This document shows positions 1 through 5,369 of a DNA stretch of 5,369 nucleotides, in pieces; position 1 is the stretch's first letter; each line of letters starts with the position of its first letter. The DNA lies in the NCBI GenBank assembly GCA_020431745.1, contig JAGQHR010000272.1, forward strand, positions 1-5,369, written 5' to 3'. Under the pieces are notes generated by a model. It was not told the DNA's origin. It did no database searches and saw nothing but the letters and a program-made list of their open reading frames with translations. The position numbers and the translations under genes were made by a program. This DNA comes from Candidatus Eiseniibacteriota bacterium (lineage in GTDB: Bacteria > Eisenbacteria > RBG-16-71-46 > CAIMUX01).

Positions 1-189
1 CGCGCTTTGCGCGAACGCGTGGACCGTCTGGAGGAGAAGGCGCCGGCCCGAGCATCCTCCCGCGCTCGGGACTTGCGCGCTCGGGTGGTCCGCACCGAGG
101 ATCGCGAGATCGGAAAAGGAGAGAGCCCGAACCCATCCTCCGCCCAGCCGGCACGGCGTCCGAGCCGACGCCCCGGCCGCCGGCGCTGA
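1..189 (+). CDS. 3' end of an unrecognised protein with a charged helical segment and Arg-rich tail (5' end outside window)
   Basis: The frame is open from the first base of the window and ends at TGA 187-189, so 62 C-terminal residues are visible. They begin RALRERVDRLEEKAP, a charged heptad-like stretch that could be the end of a coiled coil. An Arg/Ala-rich middle follows, then a Pro/Ser/Arg tail ending RRPSRRPGRRR. I do not recognise the family. A basic, disordered C-terminus of this kind could contact nucleic acid or another polyanion, but that is inference from composition only. The other two forward frames are also open here. I prefer this one because its second codon positions are lower in GC and its third positions are strongly GC, as in the confident genes downstream. 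A TTG at 7 and a GTG at 19 could act as internal starts, but no ribosome binding site is visible. The stop lies 52 nt before the next gene. Confidence 0.45.
   Translation, partial: RALRERVDRLEEKAPARASSRARDLRARVVRTEDREIGKGESPNPSSAQPARRPSRRPGRRR
47..85. repeat. Short direct repeat plus inverted repeat inside the partial first gene
   Basis: CGCGCTCGGG occurs at 61-70 and again at 76-85, a period of 15 bases or five codons, giving the repeated residues RAR. CCCGAGC at 47-53 is the reverse complement of GCTCGGG and could pair with either copy (64-70 or 79-85). This is probably a by-product of Ala/Arg-rich coding sequence in a GC-rich genome. I infer no function. Confidence 0.3.
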
Positions 190-218
190 AGCGCGGCGCC
201 GTGGCGGGAGTCCGGCTC

Positions 219-238
219 GAAGGAATCGGAAGGAGTCG
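219..238 (+). promoter_or_regulatory. Ribosome binding site of the hydrolase gene, within a 10-nt tandem near-duplication
   Basis: GAAGGAATCG (219-228) is followed directly by GAAGGAGTCG (229-238), with one mismatch. The second unit carries the better Shine-Dalgarno core, AAGGAG at 230-235, six bases before the ATG at 242. This is good spacing and fixes the start. The first unit has AAGGA at 220-224, about 17 bases from the ATG, which is too far to serve this start. Confidence 0.7.
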
Positions 239-241
239 TCC

Positions 242-943
242 ATGTCTGGATCCCGAGTGACCGTGCCCGTGAACGGGCGATCGATCGAAGCGTACGTGAG
301 CCCTGCCGTCGGTGGCCGCGGCCCGGGCATCATCGTCATCCAGGAGTGGTGGGGCCTGGTGCCCCACATCGAGGCGATCTGTGATCGCTATGCCAGCGAG
401 GGGTTCACCGCGCTCGCGCCGGATCTGTACCACGGCAAGACGACCAAGAGCCCGGACGAGGCCGGCAAGCTCCTGATGGCGCTCGACGTCGAGAGTGCTG
501 CCCGCGATCTGCGGAGTGCGATCTCCTACCTTCTCGATCACTCGGCGACTCTGGGTTCGACGGTCGGTTCCGTGGGGTTTTGCATGGGCGGGATGCTCTC
601 CCTGTTCGCCGCCGGCGGAAATCCGGAAGTCGCGGCTTGCATCGACTACTACGGGGTCCATCCGAACATCCATCCCGACTTCGGGAACATGCAGTCCAAG
701 GTGTTGGGCTTCTTCGGCGCCGAGGACCAGATGGTCAGCCCTCCGGTCGTGCGCGAGTTGGAGGCCAAGCTGAAGGCGGCCGGCCGTTCCGCGGAGTTCC
801 ACACCTACGACGGCGCGGGGCATGCGTTCTTCAACGATGAACGGCCCGAGGCGTACGTGGAGAGTGCGGCGACGGACTCCTGGAATCGGTCCCTGGCGTT
901 CTTCCGCGTGCACCTCGCGAACAACGGGCCCGGCCGACGGTAG
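242..943 (+). CDS. Dienelactone hydrolase family protein (alpha/beta hydrolase)
   Basis: This is a complete 233-residue protein, close to the usual length of the family (about 230-250). Visible landmarks are the QEWWG segment at residues 34-38, the nucleophile elbow GFCMGG with Cys114, the acid Asp162 in GAEDQMV, and the catalytic His194 in GAGHAFF. Cys-Asp-His is the classical triad of carboxymethylenebutenolidase. Glu35 sits where the family has the glutamate that controls nucleophile activation. There is no signal peptide, so it is probably cytoplasmic. Classical members hydrolyse dienelactone to maleylacetate in chloroaromatic breakdown. No other genes of that pathway are nearby, and many family members act on other lactones or esters, so the substrate is unknown. 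The ATG at 242 has a strong ribosome binding site. A small membrane protein gene follows after 45 nt and may share its transcript. Family assignment is firm, while a specific enzyme name is not justified. Confidence 0.93.
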   Translation: MSGSRVTVPVNGRSIEAYVSPAVGGRGPGIIVIQEWWGLVPHIEAICDRYASEGFTALAPDLYHGKTTKSPDEAGKLLMALDVESAARDLRSAISYLLDHSATLGSTVGSVGFCMGGMLSLFAAGGNPEVAACIDYYGVHPNIHPDFGNMQSKVLGFFGAEDQMVSPPVVRELEAKLKAAGRSAEFHTYDGAGHAFFNDERPEAYVESAATDSWNRSLAFFRVHLANNGPGRR

Positions 944-977
944 TACGCACCGGATTGCGCACGAATGCCGTCAGCAG

Positions 978-984
978 AGGGAGG
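978..984 (+). promoter_or_regulatory. Ribosome binding site that selects the ATG at 989
   Basis: AGGGAGG at 978-984 lies four bases before the ATG at 989. An upstream in-frame ATG at 965 has no purine-rich leader, and using it would place this Shine-Dalgarno-like motif inside the coding region. The downstream start is therefore preferred. Confidence 0.6.
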
Positions 985-988
985 GCCT

Positions 989-1366
989 ATGGACAAGCAC
1001 GCCAAACTCGCCGCCATCATCCAGATCGCGTTCGGGATTCCGGGGATTCTGATCGGTGCGCTCGTCTACTTCATCGTCTCCGGAGGCGGTCTGATCTCCG
1101 GTGACCCGACCGCGATCGCCATCACCGGGATGGTCGGGTGGACCGTCGGCGGCCTGCTCGTGTTGACCCACCTGCCGGGAGTGATCGCCGGAGCGTTCGC
1201 GTTGCGCGGGCACGCCTGGGCGCGCTACGTGCTGCTGGCCGTCGCGGTGCTCGAGCTGCTGGACATCCCGTTCGGAACGCTGGCCGGTGCCTACACGCTC
1301 TGGGCGCTCATGCGCGATCCCCGCGAGACGCCGGCATCGGGCGCTCCGCAGCCGCACGGTGCCTAG
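989..1366 (+). CDS. Small polytopic membrane protein of unknown function
   Basis: The protein has 125 residues and ends at TAG 1364-1366. A short charged N-terminus (MDKHAK) precedes a long hydrophobic segment at about residues 8-30. A second hydrophobic block spans about 42-72 and a third about 79-109. Each of the last two blocks is long enough for one helix or a helical pair, so three to four membrane helices are plausible. The likely polar parts are a Gly/Ser/Asp loop near residues 31-40, a short RGHAWAR loop near 73-79, and a hydrophilic Pro/Ala-rich tail from about 109. The pattern ending in GAYTLWALM recalls small uncharacterised four-helix bacterial membrane proteins, but I cannot name a family with confidence and see no catalytic motif. 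It lies 45 nt after the hydrolase gene on the same strand, compatible with co-transcription. An alternative start at 965 would add eight residues. Confidence 0.8.
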   Translation: MDKHAKLAAIIQIAFGIPGILIGALVYFIVSGGGLISGDPTAIAITGMVGWTVGGLLVLTHLPGVIAGAFALRGHAWARYVLLAVAVLELLDIPFGTLAGAYTLWALMRDPRETPASGAPQPHGA

Positions 1367-1541
1367 GGACGGGCGAATCCTCACGGAATGTTCGGGTCGA
1401 ACGAGGAAGTCTCGATCGAGCGGACGACCCCTCAACTCTCGAATCACCGCACGGCCGCGCAGATCAAGTACGCCAACGCAAACAAGCTGGCGCGCCGCGT
1501 AGATCGAGATCCGGCTGTCGATGTCACCCCGGCCCACGAAA

Positions 1542-1582
1542 CCGGGAGTGGCCATCCCGGCGTCGAGGATTCCGCTATCCTC
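1542..1582. repeat. Two adjacent perfect stem-loops upstream of lhr
   Basis: CCGGGA (1542-1547) pairs with TCCCGG (1555-1560) around a 7-nt loop. Four bases later, GAGGAT (1565-1570) pairs with ATCCTC (1577-1582) around a 6-nt loop. Neither is followed by a run of T on either strand, so they are not classical intrinsic terminators. They could be an RNA structure at the end of the upstream transcript, a protein-binding region, or chance in GC-rich DNA. Confidence 0.35.
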
Positions 1583-1604
1583 CCCGCAGCGTCCTGAGCT
1601 AAGG

Positions 1605-1632
1605 TTACTGGTACCGTACGTTTGTTTGTAAA
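1605..1632 (+). promoter_or_regulatory. Weak candidate promoter for lhr
   Basis: A locally AT-rich stretch stands out from GC-rich surroundings. TTACTG at 1605-1610 could serve as a -35 element and TGTAAA at 1627-1632 as a -10 element, 16 bases apart. Both match the sigma-70 consensus poorly. Transcription starting near 1640 would leave a leader of about 60 bases before the GTG at 1698. The candidate rests on position and composition more than on motif quality. Confidence 0.2.
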
Positions 1633-1688
1633 TGACAACTCGGGTCCGTCGGCTTCCCTCCGTGCGGCCGCGAGATCCGTTCCGATTC

Positions 1689-1692
1689 GAGG
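1689..1692 (+). promoter_or_regulatory. Ribosome binding site supporting the GTG start of lhr
   Basis: GAGG at 1689-1692 is five bases upstream of the GTG at 1698. The other in-frame start, ATG 1632, has only AAGG at 1601-1604 upstream, 27 bases away, which is too far. The motif is short, so the start is probable rather than certain. Confidence 0.45.
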
Positions 1693-1697
1693 CATCC

Positions 1698-4600
1698 GTG
1701 AGCGAAGCATCCAGCCACTCCGTGCGACATCCCGACGCATCTTCGGACACCACTTCCCTCGCGGCCTTCCATCCGGCCATTCGCACGTGGTTCGAACGGC
1801 GCTTCGGCGCTCCGACCGCCGCTCAGGCGCAGGCCTGGCCCGCGATTCGGACCGGACGGGATACGCTGCTCGCCGCCCCGACCGGCTCGGGCAAGACGCT
1901 GGCGGCCTTCCTCTGCGCGATCGACGCGTTGCTCCGCGAATCTCTGGACGGCCCGCTGCCGGACATCGTCCGCGTGATCTACGTCTCTCCCTTGAAGGCG
2001 CTCAGCAGCGATATCCAGAGAAACCTGGCCGGCCCGCTGGAAGAGGTCCGGCAAGTCGCCCGTGAGCTGGGCTCCGAGCTTCCACCGATCCGGACCGCTC
2101 TGCGCACGGGGGACACTCCCGCGGCGGCGCGGCGGGAGATCGTGCAGACGCCACCGCACATCCTGATCACCACGCCCGAGTCGCTTTACCTCATGCTGAC
2201 CGCGGCGCGGAGTCGGGAGATCCTGCGGTCCGCACGCACGCTGATCGTCGATGAGATCCACGCTCTGTTGCGCGACAAGCGAGGGAGCCACCTCGCGCTC
2301 TCCCTGGCGCGGCTCGATCACGTGTGCGAGCGGCGGCCCGTCCGTGTCGGCTTGTCCGCGACCCAGCGTCCTCTCGAACGCTCGGCCCGCTTTCTGATCG
2401 GGACCGGGCTCCCTCTGGACGTCGCGTCGGATGGCGAGTCGCCAACCGGGTCTGCGGCCGGCGAACCGGTGGACTGCACCATCGTCGACGTCGGGCACCA
2501 ACGTGACCTGGACCTCGCCTTGGAGCTGCCACGCACCGAGCTGGAGGCGGTCTGCTCCCACGATCAGTGGGCCGACATCTATGACCGGCTGGTCGAGCTG
2601 ATCGGAACGCACCGTACGACGCTGATCTTCGTGAACACGCGGCGGCTGGCCGAGCGCATCGCCCATCAGCTGCGGGAGCGGCTGGGGGAGGAGCACGTCG
2701 GCTCGCACCACGGATCGCTCGCGAAGGAGCGGCGGCTGCGGCTGGAGCAGCGCCTCAAGGCGGGGGAGATGAAGGCGCTCGTGGCGACCGCCTCGCTCGA
2801 GCTGGGAATCGATATCGGCTCCGTCGATTTGGTTTGTCAGATCGAGTCTCCGCGCAGTGTCGCCACCTTCCTGCAGAGGGTCGGCCGTTCCGGTCACGCG
2901 TTGGGTCTGGTGCCCAAGGGTCGTCTCTTCCCGACGACCCGCGACGAACTCGTGGAGTGCGTCGCGCTCCTGCGCGCGATCCGTGGTGGGCGTCTCGATG
3001 CGCTCCGTCCCCCGATCGCTCCGCTCGACGTGCTGGCCCAACAGATCGTCGCCGAATGCGCGTGCGAGGACTGGGGGGAGGACGATCTCTTCGCGCTCTT
3101 CCACCGCGCGGCCCCCTACGCCGCGCTTTCCCGCCGCGACTACGACTCCATCGTCGAGATGTTGAGCGAAGGCATCCCGTCGGGGATCGGACGCATCGCC
3201 CACTATCTCCATCGCGATGGGATCCATCGCAAGCTGCACGGGCGCCGCAACGCCCGGCACGCCGCCATCGAGGGCGGAGGTGCGATTCCGGAGAACGCGG
3301 ACTATCAGGTGATCGCGGAGCCCGACGGCGCCGTCGTCGGTACGCTCAACGAGGACTTCGCGATCGAGAGTGCGGCGGGCGACATCTTCCTGTTGGGCAC
3401 GACGTCGTGGCGGATCCGCAAAGTCGAGCGCGGGATCGTGCGCGTGGAAGATGCGCGGGGAGCGCCCCCGACCCTGCCGTTCTGGTTGGGGGAAGCGCCC
3501 GGTCGCACGCTCGAGCTATCCGACGAAGTGTCTGCATTGCGCCGCTCCGTTGCGGAGCGTCTGGCCGGGGGACGCGAGAGCGCGCTGACCTGGCTGTCGG
3601 CGGAGGCGGAGGGCAATGAAGACGCCGCGCAGCAGATCCTCGCCTATCTGGAAGCGCAGCTCGGCGCCTTGGGTGTGCTCCCGACGCGCTGCGACGTGGT
3701 CTACGAGCGATTCTTCGACGAGAGCGGCGGGATGCAGCTGGTCGTGCACGCGCCGTTCGGAGGTTCGATCAATCGGGCCTGGGGACTCGGTCTGCGCAAG
3801 AAGTTCTGCAAAACCTTCGACTTCGAGCTGCAAGCTGCCGCGACCGACGATGCGATCCTGCTCTCGATGGGGCCACAGAACTCGTTCCCTCTCGAAGACA
3901 TCTTCCGCTTCCTCTCCTCGGCCACGATCGTGGAGACGATGGAACGGGCCGCGCTGACCTCACCGTTCTGGAACACCCGCTGGCGCTGGAACGCCACACG
4001 CGCCCTGGCCGTGCCCCGGCAGAAGTTCGGTAAGAAGGTGCCGCCGCCGATCCAGCGGATGCGCGCGGACGACCTGCTCGCCGCGGTCTTCCCGCAGCAG
4101 GTCGCGTGTCAGGAGAACGCGACCGGTCCCATCGAAGCGCCGGAGCACCCGCTGGTCGATCAGACTCTGCACGACTGCCTCTACGAAGCGATGGACACCG
4201 AAGGGCTGCGGCACGTGCTCGAGGAGATCGAAGCGGGACGCATCCGTCTGCACGCGCGGGACACCACCGAACCTTCGCCCTTCACGCACGAGATCCTGAA
4301 CTCGAAGCCGTACGCCTACCTGGACGACGCGCCGTTGGAAGAGCGGCGGGCCCGGGCCATCACGCTGCGGCGTACCCTGCCGGAGAACGCGCGCGATCTC
4401 GGGACCCTCGACCCGGAGGCGATCGCGCGGGTTCAGGAGGAGATCCGACCGGATCCGCGCAATGCGGAGGAGGTCCACGAGTGGCTGCTCGGTCTGGGAG
4501 TGTTGCGCGCGGATACCTCCCCGGATTGGCAGCCGTGGGTGGATGAGCTCGTCGCGCAGGGACGTCTGGGAATCCTCTCCGTGCGGGAGACTCACCTCTG

Positions 4601-5369
4601 GACGGCGGCGGAGTCGATCGCGGCCGTGGGGCGGATCTTTCCGGACGCGCGATGGGTCTATCGCCCGGATCTTCCCGAAGCGATGACCGCTGCGGTGAGC
4701 GACAGCGGCCGGGCCACGGCGGATGCGGTGCGCGGGCACCTCGATGTCCTGGGACCGGTCAGCGTCGCCGAGCTGTCGCATCGCCTGCAGCTTTCGCGGG
4801 GAACGATCCAGAGCGCCTTGGCGGCGCTCGAAGCGCAGGGGACGGTGCTCCGCGGACGGTTCCGGGCGGAGATCCCCGGCGTGACCGACGGCGACGTCGA
4901 GGAGTTCTGCGACCGCCGTCTGCTCGCGCGCATCCATCGCTATACCCTGGACCGGCTGCGTCGTGAGATCGAGCCTCAGACCGTGCAGGAGTACCTTCGC
5001 TTCCTCATCAAGTGGCAGCACGTCTCCGAGGTCGCCCGTCTCGAGGGCAAGCGCGGCCTGCTCGAGGCTATCGGGCAGCTTCAGGGCTTCGAAGCACCGG
5101 CCATGGCCTGGGAGCGGGAGCTGCTGCCCGCGCGGGTCAAGGACTACGATCCCGAGTGGCTGGACGAGCTCTGTCTCTCCGGCGCGGTGACCTGGCTGCG
5201 TCCGTCGCTGCGGTCCGCTCATGTCGAACGTGACGGGTCCGATGGGGATCGTCCCGTCAAGGCGACCGCTCCCGCCAACGTCGCGACCCCGATCTCCTTG
5301 GTCCTCCGGCGCGATCTGACCTGGCTTCTCGAGGGCGTTCGCGGCGGACAAATCGCGGACGATCCTCCG
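1698..5369 (+). CDS. lhr: Lhr, large superfamily 2 DEAD/H-box DNA helicase (3' end outside window)
   Basis: The frame is open for 1224 codons from GTG 1698 to the window edge with no stop or frameshift. The helicase core has motif I APTGSGKT (residues 60-67, Lys66), Ia SPLKAL (97-102), TTPESL (158-163), II DEIH (185-188), III SATQ (220-223), IV LIFVNTR (309-315), V ATASLELGIDIG (363-374) and VI QRVGRSGH (393-400). Lhr-specific sequence follows: HAPFGGSINRAWGLGLRKK (684-702) in the DEAD/H-associated domain, RWRWNATRALA (761-771) and LDDAPLEERRAR (875-886). The C-terminal extension has a winged-helix-like segment near 1010-1056, CDRRLLARIHRYTL (1071-1084) and ATPISLVLRRDLTWLL (1196-1211). Large bacterial Lhr proteins have about 1500 residues, so roughly 200-300 are missing beyond the edge. 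Family members are ATP-dependent 3'-5' single-strand DNA translocases that unwind RNA:DNA hybrids and act in DNA repair, and a uracil-DNA glycosylase activity has been reported for the E. coli C-terminal region. ATG 1632 would add 22 residues, but the GTG fits the usual short N-terminus better. Confidence 0.95.
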   Translation, partial: MSEASSHSVRHPDASSDTTSLAAFHPAIRTWFERRFGAPTAAQAQAWPAIRTGRDTLLAAPTGSGKTLAAFLCAIDALLRESLDGPLPDIVRVIYVSPLKALSSDIQRNLAGPLEEVRQVARELGSELPPIRTALRTGDTPAAARREIVQTPPHILITTPESLYLMLTAARSREILRSARTLIVDEIHALLRDKRGSHLALSLARLDHVCERRPVRVGLSATQRPLERSARFLIGTGLPLDVASDGESPTGSAAGEPVDCTIVDVGHQRDLDLALELPRTELEAVCSHDQWADIYDRLVELIGTHRTTLIFVNTRRLAERIAHQLRERLGEEHVGSHHGSLAKERRLRLEQRLKAGEMKALVATASLELGIDIGSVDLVCQIESPRSVATFLQRVGRSGHALGLVPKGRLFPTTRDELVECVALLRAIRGGRLDALRPPIAPLDVLAQQIVAECACEDWGEDDLFALFHRAAPYAALSRRDYDSIVEMLSEGIPSGIGRIAHYLHRDGIHRKLHGRRNARHAAIEGGGAIPENADYQVIAEPDGAVVGTLNEDFAIESAAGDIFLLGTTSWRIRKVERGIVRVEDARGAPPTLPFWLGEAPGRTLELSDEVSALRRSVAERLAGGRESALTWLSAEAEGNEDAAQQILAYLEAQLGALGVLPTRCDVVYERFFDESGGMQLVVHAPFGGSINRAWGLGLRKKFCKTFDFELQAAATDDAILLSMGPQNSFPLEDIFRFLSSATIVETMERAALTSPFWNTRWRWNATRALAVPRQKFGKKVPPPIQRMRADDLLAAVFPQQVACQENATGPIEAPEHPLVDQTLHDCLYEAMDTEGLRHVLEEIEAGRIRLHARDTTEPSPFTHEILNSKPYAYLDDAPLEERRARAITLRRTLPENARDLGTLDPEAIARVQEEIRPDPRNAEEVHEWLLGLGVLRADTSPDWQPWVDELVAQGRLGILSVRETHLWTAAESIAAVGRIFPDARWVYRPDLPEAMTAAVSDSGRATADAVRGHLDVLGPVSVAELSHRLQLSRGTIQSALAALEAQGTVLRGRFRAEIPGVTDGDVEEFCDRRLLARIHRYTLDRLRREIEPQTVQEYLRFLIKWQHVSEVARLEGKRGLLEAIGQLQGFEAPAMAWERELLPARVKDYDPEWLDELCLSGAVTWLRPSLRSAHVERDGSDGDRPVKATAPANVATPISLVLRRDLTWLLEGVRGGQIADDPP

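Larger units (their letters stand above)
1367..1697. other. Intergenic region with no confident gene
   Basis: These 331 bases separate the membrane protein gene from lhr. A 69-codon + strand ORF runs from ATG 1388 to TGA 1597. It has mild codon-position periodicity (my hand count gives about 67, 51 and 75 percent GC at positions 1, 2 and 3), but no Shine-Dalgarno sequence at a workable distance and no recognisable motif, so I do not call it a gene. Minus-strand ORFs cross the region but run into antisense of the flanking genes. Small symmetric elements are the palindrome CTCGATCGAG at 1411-1420, a 5-bp hairpin GTTCG/CGAAC at 1390-1402, and the two stem-loops at 1542-1582. Near 1605-1640 the sequence becomes distinctly more AT-rich. 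I find no T-tract terminator and no tRNA-like cloverleaf. Confidence 0.6.

Noticed and set aside
242..943. Chloroaromatic degradation operon
   Set aside because: Only the dienelactone hydrolase family gene is present. No dioxygenase, cycloisomerase or maleylacetate reductase is in the window.
965..988. Upstream ATG for the membrane protein
   Set aside because: No ribosome binding site precedes it, and a good one lies just before ATG 989.
1367..1440. Intrinsic terminator after the membrane protein gene
   Set aside because: Only a 5-bp hairpin (1390-1402) and a 10-bp palindrome (1411-1420) are present, with no T-tract.
1444..1740. A 98-codon minus-strand ORF with a hydrophobic C-terminus
   Set aside because: It starts inside lhr and I see no ribosome binding site or known motif. 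Its codon-position pattern is explained by being in mirror phase with the + strand ORF at 1388.
971..1786. A 271-codon minus-strand ORF spanning the intergenic region
   Set aside because: It is antisense to the whole membrane protein gene and the start of lhr. The intergenic part looks somewhat protein-like but matches no family I know, and the start has no context.
1605..3260. A 551-codon ORF on the minus strand
   Set aside because: It lies almost entirely antisense to the conserved lhr helicase core. Its product is dominated by Arg, Gly, Asp and Gln with no recognisable domain, as expected for a shadow frame in GC-rich DNA.
3960..5351. A 463-codon ORF on the minus strand
   Set aside because: It is antisense to the conserved C-terminal half of lhr, has the same biased Arg/Gly/Asp/Leu composition, and has no recognisable motif.
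242..5369. A defence island or new multi-gene system built around the helicase
   Set aside because: The helicase is a standard long-form Lhr by its motifs. The neighbours are an ordinary hydrolase and a small membrane protein, separated from it by a 331-base gap. No nuclease, methylase, toxin or integrase is visible.

Overview
The window comes from a GC-rich bacterial chromosome. Codon third positions in the confident genes are mostly G or C, GTG is used as a start, and Shine-Dalgarno-like leaders precede the genes. I cannot name a phylum from the sequence. All supported genes read on the + strand, and I see no mobile element, CRISPR array, tRNA or rRNA.

Layout from left to right. Bases 1-189 hold the 3' end of an unrecognised reading frame with a charged, Arg-rich tail. 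Bases 242-943 encode a complete dienelactone hydrolase family protein with its Cys-Asp-His triad, behind a strong ribosome binding site that lies in a 10-nt near-perfect tandem duplication. After a 45-nt gap, 989-1366 encodes a 125-residue polytopic membrane protein of unknown function. A roughly 330-base stretch (1367-1697) has no confident gene. It holds two adjacent perfect 6-bp stem-loops, a relatively AT-rich patch that may be a promoter, and one doubtful 69-codon ORF.

From 1698 to the right edge runs the dominant feature, the first 1224 codons of a long-form Lhr superfamily 2 DNA helicase. Its reading frame is open throughout and continues past the window. All core helicase motifs are present, followed by the Lhr-specific DEAD/H-associated region and much of the C-terminal extension found only in the large bacterial Lhr proteins. 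The long ORFs antisense to it are best read as composition-driven shadows.

Functionally, the hydrolase and the membrane protein may be co-transcribed, though nothing ties their functions together. lhr is probably a separate transcription unit involved in DNA repair. I see no convincing evidence of a new multi-gene system. The remaining points of interest are start-site choices and intergenic structure.
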